From UBA1672 sp964352665 (GTDB lineage Bacteria; Pseudomonadota; Alphaproteobacteria; Micavibrionales; Micavibrionaceae), in NCBI GenBank assembly GCA_964352665.1, contig CAYGSJ010000003.1, forward strand, positions 1 to 64,000: a DNA stretch of 64,000 nt, written 5' to 3'. Positions 25,733 through 33,338 of the stretch are shown in pieces (position 1 is the stretch's first letter; each line of letters begins with the position of its first letter). Under the pieces are notes generated by a model. The model searched no databases. It was not told where the DNA came from and saw only the letters and a list, made by a program, of their open reading frames with translations. A program made the position numbers and the translations under genes.

Positions 25733-26415
25733 TATTTACTTTCTTTGGCTGCAACCACACGATCAAGTCTCAGCACCGGCGCACCTCCAAAATCAGCATA
25801 GGAAAAAAGAGGGTAATAGGATTTTGAAGAAATTTGATATTCCGGTGCAATAAAATACAACGCAGCAGTATCATCGCGCTTTTTTGAAATATACATATCA
25901 TACTGGCGTGCGGTCAGCATCTTATAGGTTATACCTGATTCCGGTTCCATTGGTCCGTTTTTCGAAGGATAAAGTGTTATTTTTCCGGTCTTTTCATCAT
26001 ATTTAAAATAGCCTCTGGAGTGTTTTCTGATTGTTGTACCGGGGGCCGCTAAGTACTCAACTTCAAATTCCGAGCTTCTGAACTTAAACCTCGCAAAAGC
26101 ACCGCTTTTAAATTTCGTAACCCATTCACCTTCAAAATCTTCAAGAATCGCAGGAACCATGGCGCTCTTATTTTCAGGCAGCTTTTCCTGAATTTTATCC
26201 CTGCGCTCTTGCTCCACAGCAGCGACTGAATTTTGACTTCCTTCGTGGCGCACTACGTTGCTGGGTTGAGAGATTTTACTTTCACCGCTAAATCTCAAAT
26301 ATCCCAAAATCAGGAAAGTAAGAATAGCGGCAAACGCAATGGCAAATAAAAGTGGCCCGCCAGATTTCAGGTCTGTCTCACTTTTCGTCCGCGCCTTTAG
26401 TAAATTTTCTTTCAT
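25732..26415 (-). CDS. Membrane-anchored hypothetical protein upstream of mutM
   Basis: The 227-residue product has a short basic N-terminus, one membrane segment near residues 19-43 (GPLLFAIAFAAILTFLILGY), and a periplasmic-looking domain of about 170 residues. The domain contains EGEWVTKFKSGAFARFKF and GYFKYDEKTGKITLYP, a pattern suggesting a small beta-barrel or lipocalin-like fold. It is translationally linked to mutM by a TAATG overlap. Family not recognised. Confidence 0.7.
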   Translation of the reverse strand: MKENLLKARTKSETDLKSGGPLLFAIAFAAILTFLILGYLRFSGESKISQPSNVVRHEGSQNSVAAVEQERRDKIQEKLPENKSAMVPAILEDFEGEWVTKFKSGAFARFKFRSSEFEVEYLAAPGTTIRKHSRGYFKYDEKTGKITLYPSKNGPMEPESGITYKMLTARQYDMYISKKRDDTAALYFIAPEYQISSKSYYPLFSYADFGGAPVLRLDRVVAAKESK

Positions 26416-26572
26416 TTTTTTAAACCATCTTCTAAAAAGTTTTAGAAAAACTCCGTTTCGCCATAAAAAATGTATTTATATGCATGAATTAATTACTCTC
26501 TAAGGTTCTGATTTCATTAAATATTAACTTCCTCTTGATACCTTCAAAGTACACACAATCAAAGAGCATGTC

Positions 26573-27094
26573 ATGAGCATATATATTCTTGCACAAATAA
26601 TAGGGTTTTTAGGATACCTTTTCTATATCGGCGCACCCCATTTTAGAACGCAAACCAGAATCATGCAAATGGATACGGTAGGACATATGATACTTTGTGT
26701 TCAATGGTACCTACTCATGCAGCCTTCTCTTTTGATCCTGAATATTCTTGTGCTTCTGACTTCACTCTCCGCATTGGGATGTCAAAAGCATAAACAGTTC
26801 AAAAAATATCTGGTTCTTCTTTATCCGGTTGGCTGCTTTTCGATCATCGCAGTATCACAGGGAACGTTTGTCGATGTTCTGGCCTTGAGTGCATTTTGTT
26901 TTACGGTCGCCTCAAAATCCTCGCAAGATATTTTGATATTCAGAAAATATGCCGTCATCAGTGGTGCTATATTGATCACTGCAGGTGCCCTTGCCTTGTC
27001 TCTGCCGGCAACGGTCTTTAATCTGATGTTTGCTATGGGTCATTTCAATAAAATTTTAGGGGCACAAAAAGCGGCGCTCAGACAGACATCTTAA
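26573..27094 (+). CDS. YgjV-like inner-membrane protein
   Basis: The 173-residue product has five to six hydrophobic segments and opens with IIGFLGYLFYIGAPHFRTQ, with MGHFNKILGAQKAA near its end. This is the pattern of the YgjV (Imp-YgjV) family of bacterial inner-membrane proteins of unknown function. It is a lone plus-strand gene, divergent from the 25732 gene. Confidence 0.75.
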   Translation: MSIYILAQIIGFLGYLFYIGAPHFRTQTRIMQMDTVGHMILCVQWYLLMQPSLLILNILVLLTSLSALGCQKHKQFKKYLVLLYPVGCFSIIAVSQGTFVDVLALSAFCFTVASKSSQDILIFRKYAVISGAILITAGALALSLPATVFNLMFAMGHFNKILGAQKAALRQTS

Positions 27095-27197
27095 ATTTTT
27101 GATTTTGAATTTCCGCATTCTGCATAATTAATTCGGAAGTACGGGCCCAAGATAACAGCCAAATCTTATCATATTAAGAGTTTTATCGGCAATATTG

Positions 27198-27228
27198 TGT
27201 CAAAATTGACATATTTTTAACACAAATA
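27198..27228 (+). promoter_or_regulatory. Promoter with palindromic operator upstream of the XRE gene
   Basis: TGTCAAAATTGACA (27198-27211) is a perfect 14-bp palindrome whose right half is a consensus -35 hexamer (TTGACA, 27206-27211). Going 17 bp further leads to TAACGA near 27229. An outer pair, TTGTGT and ACACAA, flanks it on a wider scale. An operator overlapping the -35 suggests repression, plausibly by the XRE protein itself. Confidence 0.45.
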
Positions 27229-27355
27229 TAACGATATTGAATAATTTTATACATTTTTTTGCACATTTTGTTCGATTTTCTGGACAAACATAGGGATTAA
27301 ACATATAACGATGTGAATTAATAGAGACATTTAAACATATTTACAGGTACTTCGT

Positions 27356-28021
27356 ATGCCATCGATTGAACAAATACGCGCAGCACGTGCTCTTATAGGC
27401 TGGAGTCAGGGAGATTTAGCGGATAAAGCCGGTCTTTCCCAGACCGGTATTGCGCGCATTGAAAACGGAACCAACCAGCCTAATTCAACCACTATAGAAA
27501 AAATAAGATCAGCCTTTGATAAAGCCGATATTGAGTTCATTGCTGAAAGCGGTGTTAAAAAACGTACAGGCGAAGTTAAAACCTTAAGGGGTGTTGATGG
27601 CCTAAAATCTTTGGTTAACGATATTTATGAAACAACCAAAGACGCTTACGAAAATAAGGAAGATGTTAAAGACTATGTCTATCTTTACAATGCTAATCCA
27701 GAAAACTGGCATAAATGGCTTGGTAAAGATTGGTGGGATATGCATTCCGAGCGCATGTCTAAAATGCACTCAAAAATTCAACGCCTTCTTGTTTCCGAGG
27801 CTAATACATATTTTATTAGTAGTGCCTTTTCAGAGCATCGCGCATTCCCTGCCGATCTCTTCAACGATCAATCCATCTACGCTTATGGCGGGAAACTAGC
27901 CTTCGTTACCTTTGGTAATGATGTTGTCATTCAGATACTCGAAAACAAGTCATTCTGCAGAGGTTTTCGCGTGCTGTTCGATATTGCATGGCAAGACATT
28001 GCTAAACCTCTCGCAAGCTAG
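27356..28021 (+). CDS. XRE-family transcriptional regulator with extra C-terminal domain
   Basis: The 221-residue product has an N-terminal Cro/C1-type helix-turn-helix (IRAARALIGWSQGDLADKAG, then LSQTGIARIENGTNQP, about residues 5-45). It is followed by a domain of about 150 residues not typical of simple phage repressors, with W-rich stretches (NPENWHKWLGKDWWDMHSE) and a C-terminal QILENKSFCRGFRVLFDIAW segment. That domain may sense a ligand or hold a nuclease-like sensor fold; I cannot name it. A palindromic operator lies upstream and a good terminator follows, so it is monocistronic. Confidence 0.8.
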   Translation: MPSIEQIRAARALIGWSQGDLADKAGLSQTGIARIENGTNQPNSTTIEKIRSAFDKADIEFIAESGVKKRTGEVKTLRGVDGLKSLVNDIYETTKDAYENKEDVKDYVYLYNANPENWHKWLGKDWWDMHSERMSKMHSKIQRLLVSEANTYFISSAFSEHRAFPADLFNDQSIYAYGGKLAFVTFGNDVVIQILENKSFCRGFRVLFDIAWQDIAKPLAS

Positions 28022-28029
28022 AAGATAGC

Positions 28030-28049
28030 GCTCTCTTTAGAAAGAGAGC
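28030..28049 (+). terminator. Terminator of the XRE gene
   Basis: GCTCTCTT (28030-28037) pairs perfectly with AAGAGAGC (28042-28049) around a TAGA loop, followed by ACTTTTG. It starts 9 bp after the stop codon. A second, AT-only inverted repeat (AATCAAAA/TTTTGATT, 28063-28080) lies between it and the end of the convergent gene. Confidence 0.75.
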
Positions 28050-28085
28050 ACTTTTGCGCACAAATCAAAAAATTTTGATTAATGT

Positions 28086-29054
28086 CTACTCTGCTCTGAG
28101 ATCATTAATGATGGCTGTTCGGGTATTTGGATGTAATGACCAATCCAGCTGATCCCTTGGTAGCCTTGTATGTGTTTCAAGACGATGACGCAACACTTCT
28201 TGATGATACGCAATAAGCCCGCTTAAAGTATTAAACGTCTCTTGGAGCCCACCCCCAGAATTACCAGATGTGCTTTTTCTTACGAGCCTTTCATTTTGAG
28301 GCTCGTCATCCCGTTCTACCCATGTTGCCGTATTACCCAAAAACGAACCAAGCCTGCTGCTGCCACCATGCTCGCGATCGTGAAAATGGGCAGATAATGC
28401 ATAACCCAGCCCGCTAAAGCGATGAACGCCTTGACCAAATTCTACCATAACAACCTGACCGGGATCCACTTTTACGATGTGCCTATCACCTATCGGCGTT
28501 CCTGTTGCCTTTGGATAAATATCACCATCATCTCTTTGAATTCCAGGCTTTTTAAGAGCAAACCACTCAAACGTGATCCCTCCTTCACCGGTTTCAAGAT
28601 TATGAAGGGGATAAAGAATAACCTGCCTGATACTTGTTGTTGGGTCTGCAGGTGTGCCACTTGGCGGATGATAATGAAAACGCTGTGTTTCCCTTGCCCC
28701 CAAAATCATTTTATGCAAACTGACCGCGGCGCCACTATTTACATTCTTCATTCGTGCTTCATATACGGTAAGGAAATCTTCTCCACCAATCGGGTCAACT
28801 TCGAAATCAGGCGCCGTAACCTTGACAAATCTATCTGCGTTTGTCAGACCTTCAAAACCCATTACACCCTTGGAAATACTTCTACGAAGCCTATCCGGGC
28901 TGGTAGATAATTCAAACTCTTGCCTTCTTTCAGAATCTCCTGAAAAATCGGCAATAACCCAAGCGCGAGGGGCATAGGTCTTCGGATCAACCTTGCCTGT
29001 AACCAACTCTCCCTTGGGCTTAATAATTTCTTTTTGTGGCTCTGCACCGCTCAT
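28086..29054 (-). CDS. Cupin-like hypothetical protein
   Basis: The 322-residue product is soluble without a signal peptide. It contains RFHYHPPSG near residues 125-133 and VDPGQVVMVEFGQGVHRFSG near residues 195-213, which resemble the two histidine-bearing motifs of cupins, and SAHFHDREH shortly after. A metal site built from these histidines is plausible. The N-terminal third and the C-terminal third (QETFNTLSGLIAYHQEVLRHRL, probably helical) are not recognised. It is a lone minus-strand gene between a convergent XRE gene and groEL. Confidence 0.6.
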   Translation of the reverse strand: MSGAEPQKEIIKPKGELVTGKVDPKTYAPRAWVIADFSGDSERRQEFELSTSPDRLRRSISKGVMGFEGLTNADRFVKVTAPDFEVDPIGGEDFLTVYEARMKNVNSGAAVSLHKMILGARETQRFHYHPPSGTPADPTTSIRQVILYPLHNLETGEGGITFEWFALKKPGIQRDDGDIYPKATGTPIGDRHIVKVDPGQVVMVEFGQGVHRFSGLGYALSAHFHDREHGGSSRLGSFLGNTATWVERDDEPQNERLVRKSTSGNSGGGLQETFNTLSGLIAYHQEVLRHRLETHTRLPRDQLDWSLHPNTRTAIINDLRAE

Positions 29055-29281
29055 AAAAAAGCTCTTATATATTATTAGATTTGTCTTACTTGTATGAACT
29101 CAGACATAAGGTGTAATTCCCTTATTTTTCAATACCCGCTTAAGTTCATCGAAGGTATACATTAATGTTTTATGTAATACAACAAAAAACGCAAAAAGTC
29201 ACTAAAAAGTCATAATTATATATATATTTTGTCATTCATTTTGAAATTTATGTATGCATTTATGCAATTTAACCGAAACAA

Positions 29282-29332
29282 CCCCCCATCTCTGTAAGAA
29301 CGTAGATAAGACTTACCGCGGGTTTTGGGGGG
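29282..29332. other. Nested hairpin with C6/G6 outer stem
   Basis: CCCCCCA (29282-29288) pairs with TGGGGGG (29326-29332), and inside it GTAAG (29294-29298) pairs with CTTAC (29312-29316). The element sits in an otherwise AT-rich gap, lacks a following T-run on either strand and is separate from the groEL terminator. It could be a structured leader or a small RNA. Confidence 0.4.
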
Positions 29333-29357
29333 ATGGGGCGCGCGCCATCACATAAAA

Positions 29358-29382
29358 AAGGCCGCCAGAGATTGGCGACCTT
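29358..29382 (-). terminator. groESL operon terminator
   Basis: On the minus strand AAGGTCGCCA and TGGCGGCCTT form a 10-bp stem with one A-C mismatch and a 5-nt loop, followed by TTTTTTATG. It lies 24 bp after the groEL stop. Confidence 0.85.
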
Positions 29383-29405
29383 AAAAATCTAATGAATGGG
29401 AGGCA

Positions 29406-31064
29406 TTACATCATGCCCATACCACCCATACCGCCCATACCGCCCATGGCGCCAGCTGCACCGGCTGCATCATCATCGGAGGAAGATGGTGCATCTGTAA
29501 TGACGGCTTCTGTTGTAATCAACAAACCGGCTACAGAGGCTGCATCCTGAAGGGCAGTTCTAACAACCTTTGCGGGGTCGATAATACCGGCCTTCACAAG
29601 GTCTGTATATTTTCCTTCCTGAGCATCGAAACCAAAGTTGGTGTCTTTTTGCTCAAGCAGCTTACCGATAATCACTGAGCCTTCTTCGCCTGCATTCTGG
29701 CAGATCTGATGGATCGGTGCTTTCAGGGCACGCTTGATGATTTCGATACCAACATTCTGGTCTTCGTTATCACCTCTAAGTGATTCAAGAGCTTTACCAG
29801 CATATAGAAGGGCTGTACCACCACCGGCAACAATACCTTCTTCAACCGCTGCGCGTGTTGCATGCAATGCATCATCAACGCGGTCTTTACGCTCTTTCAC
29901 TTCGACTTCTGTGATACCACCAACACGAAGAACAGCAACACCACCGGATAGTTTTGCAAGACGCTCTTGCAGCTTTTCCTTGTCGTAATCGGAATCTGTT
30001 TGTTCGATCTGATTACGGATCTGTGTACAGCGTGTTTGAATGTCGGATTTCTTACCGGCACCATCAACAACAGTTGTATCATCTTTTGTGATCGCAATTT
30101 TCTTTGCAGAACCAAGCATCTCAAGTGTCACATTCTCAAGCTTGATACCAAGATCCTCGGACACAACCTGACCACCGGTCAAAATTGCCATGTCTTCCAG
30201 CATCGCCTTACGACGGTCACCAAAACCTGGCGCCTTAACAGCAGCAACTTTCAAACCACCACGAAGCTTGTTCACAACCAAAGTTGCAAGGGCTTCGCCC
30301 TCGACATCTTCAGCCACGATCAAAAGCGGGCGACCAGACTGAACAACAGCCTCAAGAACTGGCAACATAGCCTGTAGATTGCCAAGCTTGCTTTCATGAA
30401 GAAGGATGTATGGGTTTTCAAGTTCACACACCATCTTGTCTGCATCTGTGATGAAATATGGTGACAGATAACCACGATCGAATTGCATACCTTCAACAAT
30501 TTCCAATTCATTGTTCAGGGATTTGGCTTCTTCGACTGTGATAACGCCTTCGTTACCAACTTTATCCATCGCTTCGGCAAGCATTTCGCCGATCTCTCTT
30601 TCGCCGTTTGCAGAAATGATACCGATCTGTTTGATCTCTTCATTGCTTTTTACGTTCTTTGAACGCTTTGCAATATCTTCGACCACCGCAATAACTGCTT
30701 TATCGATACCACGTTTCAGATCCATCGGGTTACGACCGGCAGATACTGCTTTCACGCCTTCGCGAACAATCGCTTGGGCCAAAACAGTTGCTGTCGTTGT
30801 ACCGTCACCTGAGTGATCGTTGGCTTTTGATGCCACTTCACGGATCAACTGCGCACCTATGTTTTGCTGCTTGTTTTTTAGAGTAATCTCTTTGGCAACT
30901 GTTACACCGTCTTTTGTTGTACGGGGTGAACCATAGGCTTTCTCGATTACAACATTACGTCCCTTCGGACCCAATGTCACTTTTACAGCGTTCGCAATAA
31001 TGTCTACGCCTTTTAATAGCTCTTCCCGAGCGTTTTCCTGAAATAGTACTTCCTTAGCACTCAT
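29406..31064 (-). CDS. groEL: Chaperonin GroEL (60 kDa)
   Basis: GroEL forms the double-ring folding chamber used with GroES. The 552-residue product begins AKEVLFQENAREELLKGVD, has the ATP-binding LGPKGRNVVIEK and GDGTTTATVLAQAI, the apical ENPYILLHESK region, and ends with the flexible Gly-Gly-Met repeat tail. It follows groES by 34 bp in the usual order. A single copy is present in this window. Confidence 0.98.
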   Translation of the reverse strand: MSAKEVLFQENAREELLKGVDIIANAVKVTLGPKGRNVVIEKAYGSPRTTKDGVTVAKEITLKNKQQNIGAQLIREVASKANDHSGDGTTTATVLAQAIVREGVKAVSAGRNPMDLKRGIDKAVIAVVEDIAKRSKNVKSNEEIKQIGIISANGEREIGEMLAEAMDKVGNEGVITVEEAKSLNNELEIVEGMQFDRGYLSPYFITDADKMVCELENPYILLHESKLGNLQAMLPVLEAVVQSGRPLLIVAEDVEGEALATLVVNKLRGGLKVAAVKAPGFGDRRKAMLEDMAILTGGQVVSEDLGIKLENVTLEMLGSAKKIAITKDDTTVVDGAGKKSDIQTRCTQIRNQIEQTDSDYDKEKLQERLAKLSGGVAVLRVGGITEVEVKERKDRVDDALHATRAAVEEGIVAGGGTALLYAGKALESLRGDNEDQNVGIEIIKRALKAPIHQICQNAGEEGSVIIGKLLEQKDTNFGFDAQEGKYTDLVKAGIIDPAKVVRTALQDAASVAGLLITTEAVITDAPSSSDDDAAGAAGAMGGMGGMGGMGMM

Positions 31065-31098
31065 AATAATTCTCCTAAATTTTCGCGTTTGAATTCAA

Positions 31099-31389
31099 TT
31101 AAGCAGCGATGATTCCGATAATGTCGGACTCTTTCATCACCATCAGTTCTTCACCATCAATTGTGACTTCTGTGCCGGCCCATTTTGAAAAGATGACTTT
31201 ATCACCTTTCTTGACATCAAGGGCGCGAATGTCGCCATTGTCATTAACGTAACCACTGCCTACCGCAACGATTTCGCCTTCTGAAGGTTTTTCTTCTGCT
31301 GTTCCTGGAATAATAATGCCACCTGCTGTTTTGCTTTCAGCTTCCGCGCGGCGGACTAATACGCGATCATGTAAAGGACGAAATTTCAT
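31099..31389 (-). CDS. groES: Co-chaperonin GroES (10 kDa)
   Basis: GroES is the heptameric lid of GroEL. The 96-residue product begins KFRPLHDRVLVRR, has the mobile loop SKTAGGIIIPGTAEEKPSEG and the YVNDNGDIRALDVKKGDKV region, and ends with MVMKESDIIGII. It leads the groESL operon behind a heat-shock-type promoter with a hairpin at the predicted mRNA 5' end. Confidence 0.98.
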   Translation of the reverse strand: MKFRPLHDRVLVRRAEAESKTAGGIIIPGTAEEKPSEGEIVAVGSGYVNDNGDIRALDVKKGDKVIFSKWAGTEVTIDGEELMVMKESDIIGIIAA

Positions 31390-31475
31390 TTCGCATCTCC
31401 TTTTGGTTATGGTTTAACAAGCGGGTTTTCCATTCTGCTCATTCCAAGAGCCAGAGGCGAAAAACCCCTCCCAAA

Positions 31476-31493
31476 ATCACGATTCCTCGTGAT
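31476..31493 (-). promoter_or_regulatory. Hairpin at the groESL mRNA 5' end
   Basis: On the minus strand ATCACGA, GGAA and TCGTGAT form a perfect 7-bp stem capped by a GNRA-type tetraloop. The predicted transcription start (about 31492, 7 bp after the -10) coincides with its first base. Such 5' hairpins are known to stabilise mRNAs; here the role is inferred. Confidence 0.55.
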
Positions 31494-31498
31494 GGATG

Positions 31499-31530
31499 TA
31501 TATATAGAGCGAGTTTTCATAAATTTCAAG
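31499..31530 (-). promoter_or_regulatory. RpoH (heat-shock sigma) type promoter of groESL
   Basis: On the minus strand CTTGAAA (31524-31530) and CTATATATA (31499-31507) match the heat-shock promoter pattern of alphaproteobacteria (CTTG with a spacer of about 17-19 bp to a CYTATNT-like box). No CIRCE element (TTAGCACTC inverted repeat) was found, so HrcA control is unlikely. Confidence 0.65.
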
Positions 31531-31538
31531 GAGTTTTT

Positions 31539-32339
31539 TTATTCCAAAGACAGCGAAGAAAAAGGAGGTGTAGAGCCTTCAAACACACGTCTTTCAGGGG
31601 TAACATCAAGAAGTCTAAGCAAATATTCTGCCTCCGGCGTTCGTGCCAGCTTCTTTTTTGCGCGGTGAACCATCATCTTTATATTCGGCGTGTTTATATC
31701 CAGCTCATCCGCAAGCTGGGCATATGTAGGCGGATTCTCTCCACTATACAAACACCTCAAAACATACTCTTCCTGCTCTGATAGTTGTCCAATTGCGCGT
31801 TCCCAAACACCCCAGAAATCCTCATCGAATTCTTCCACTTCAGCCGGTGTAACCAAATCATTCATGTGATCGCTTAAGGAAGCGTGTAGAGACGGTTTCT
31901 CTGGTGGATCACCAAAAAGAATATGCGGCGACGTTTCCAAAGCAACCGCAATTATGAGCGCAAGAGTTCCAAATTCTCCATCCCGCGTGAAAACACGACT
32001 ATTCCTGCTCTTGTTGCCCGCTGAGATTGTTTGATGAATATAGTTATAAGATAAAGGGGTATCCCCCAAAATACCCTGCATGTCCGGACGATACATAATC
32101 TCTTTGATTTTTTTATATAAATCCCCGAATGTATTCATACCTAGCGCACGCATGGCACTTGCTACCGCCCGACGATAGGTATCAAAATTTCCTACTACTT
32201 CCGAAGGAATATAATTTTCTTCCGCTTGCGGATCGCCGAACAAGTCAACCGGATCAACCTCCAAAGCAAATGCGATTACTTGAGCCATCCTTTTAAAACC
32301 CCCTCCATTGACCTGAAAGGGGCTTAATCTGTAAGGCAT
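31539..32339 (-). CDS. Sigma-region-4-like regulator, probably the 3' part of a split gene
   Basis: The 266-residue product ends with a sigma-70 region-4-type helix-turn-helix (LSEQEEYVLRCLYSGE, then TYAQLADELDINTPNIKMMVHRAKKKL, about residues 185-235). Before it lie one complete and one half copy of an internal module. The complete copy runs from AVASAMRALGMNTFGDLYKKI to ALETSPHILFGDP. The protein begins with the second half of another copy (IAFALEVDPVDLFGDP). The missing first half is encoded just upstream in another frame (32348-32578). It is therefore likely the 3' part of one frameshifted gene, or translated separately from its own ATG. Confidence 0.65.
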   Translation of the reverse strand: MPYRLSPFQVNGGGFKRMAQVIAFALEVDPVDLFGDPQAEENYIPSEVVGNFDTYRRAVASAMRALGMNTFGDLYKKIKEIMYRPDMQGILGDTPLSYNYIHQTISAGNKSRNSRVFTRDGEFGTLALIIAVALETSPHILFGDPPEKPSLHASLSDHMNDLVTPAEVEEFDEDFWGVWERAIGQLSEQEEYVLRCLYSGENPPTYAQLADELDINTPNIKMMVHRAKKKLARTPEAEYLLRLLDVTPERRVFEGSTPPFSSLSLE

Positions 32340-32347
32340 ATCTTCTT

Positions 32348-32578
32348 TTAGAATGTATTGCTTTGGCGAGCACTCACCTCGCCAAACTCTTCACGCAGCG
32401 CATCAATCGCCATCATATATTTGATACGATCTGCAAGATGCCGTATCGTTGTCATCCCTTGAGCATGCATAGCCGCCACAACCTCCGGCAGATAACGGCT
32501 CATATCTGCTCTGTGGTTTTCATGCACCTCGTAATGCGGCGGCCACTCTATTTTTTCCATGTCCGTGTTATTTGTCAT
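32348..32578 (-). pseudogene. 5' fragment of the sigma-like regulator (frameshifted) or small separate gene
   Basis: The 76-residue frame carries VVAAMHAQGMTTIRHLADRI and IKYMM, which match the first half of the module in the downstream protein (11 of 24 positions identical to VASAMRALGMNTFGDLYKKIKEIM). The downstream protein starts with the module's second half (14 of 25 identical to its own second copy), in the -1 frame relative to this one. The stop is 8 bp before that ATG. A perfect 9-bp stem-loop lies at the junction. An ancestral single gene broken by a frameshift explains this best; a two-gene operon remains possible. Confidence 0.55.
32362..32386. other. Perfect 9-bp stem-loop at the frame junction
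   Basis: TTTGGCGAG (32362-32370) and CTCGCCAAA (32378-32386) pair around a 7-nt loop CACTCAC. It lies inside the end of the 32348-32578 frame, close to where the reading frame changes. It has no poly-T and no upstream slippery heptamer that I could find. Confidence 0.55.
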
Positions 32579-32757
32579 TTCAAACCCGTTTTTTCTCCGG
32601 CACTCTAAGAGAACACGCATTAATATGTCAATAAAATTGATTTTAACCCCACATAAACTCTTTCCATATATCATTATAATTGAGCAGATAGGTGTTTTTC
32701 TGGTAAAATAGCGTGAAGAACTAAAAAAAATACGCGTAAAACAGGAGTTTAGAGAGC

Positions 32758-33021
32758 ATGGCAAATCTTGATAAGCAAATGAAAAACTTCCGCCTTACAA
32801 CGGCACAAATCATTTATCACATGCCCGATCACGAAAATGTTCTTCAGGAATTCATCTGGCAAGAATACGATATTGCGCCGCAATATCCTACGCTTCATGG
32901 TTTTATAGATTTCTGGGTCGAAAAAATAGAAGGCAAACTTCATTCCGTCTATGTCGCAAAACAGGAACTCATTACACCGGGTGATTATCGCTTTGCCGAA
33001 TGGCAAGCCACCCTCCAGTAA
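32758..33021 (+). CDS. usg: Usg family protein
   Basis: The 87-residue product matches the Usg family found in alphaproteobacteria: a variable start, then LTTAQIIYHMPDH, LQEFIWQEYDIAPQYP, LHGFIDFWVEKIEGKLHSV and a PGD-type end. The name comes from a position upstream of a tryptophan synthesis gene in some species; the biochemical function is unknown. A GAGAGC site precedes the ATG. It is a lone plus-strand gene facing the ferredoxin gene, 3 bp from its stop. Confidence 0.85.
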   Translation: MANLDKQMKNFRLTTAQIIYHMPDHENVLQEFIWQEYDIAPQYPTLHGFIDFWVEKIEGKLHSVYVAKQELITPGDYRFAEWQATLQ

Positions 33022-33023
33022 GC

Positions 33024-33338
33024 TTATCTGGGCTCATCCGCCAGCGTTACTTTCAAACCATCCATGGTCTTGTCCAGTATGATTTGGCATGACAAACGCG
33101 AGTTGTCTTCCAAATGAAACGCATCGTCTAGCATTTCTTCTTCGTCATGGCGTTTGGCCGGAATTTTGTCGATCCATGCCGAATCAACATAAACATGGCA
33201 CGTCGCACACGCACATGCCCCGCCGCATTCAGCCTTTATCGGCAAACCGTGCTCGCGAATTATTTCCATCACGCGCCACCCTTCTACCGCATTCAGAACA
33301 TGTTCTGTACCCTGTCTGTCTATAACTACTATTTTCAT
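33024..33338 (-). CDS. fdx: 2Fe-2S ferredoxin, adrenodoxin/Isc type
   Basis: The 104-residue product carries the vertebrate/adrenodoxin-type cluster ligands C38-x5-C44-x2-C47 (in ECGGACACATCHVYV) and C84 (in RLSCQI). It has the DRQGTEHVLNAVEG opening and the acidic DEEEMLDDAF helix used for partner docking. It is likely an electron donor for Fe-S assembly or for heme A synthesis (ctaA is nearby). Its start overlaps the end of the 33335 membrane-protein gene by 4 bp. Confidence 0.92.
   Translation of the reverse strand: MKIVVIDRQGTEHVLNAVEGWRVMEIIREHGLPIKAECGGACACATCHVYVDSAWIDKIPAKRHDEEEMLDDAFHLEDNSRLSCQIILDKTMDGLKVTLADEPR

Larger units (their letters stand above)
29055..29405. other. 351-bp non-coding region between groEL and the 28086 gene
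   Basis: This AT-rich stretch contains the upstream region of the minus-strand 28086 gene, a nested hairpin of unusually G/C-pure sequence (29282-29332) and the groEL terminator (29358-29382). No coding frame is supported. Confidence 0.6.

Noticed and set aside
32362..32386. Programmed -1 frameshift signal in the sigma-like gene
   Set aside because: The stem-loop is strong, but no slippery X XXY YYZ heptamer lies at the right distance upstream, so a mutational frameshift is more likely.
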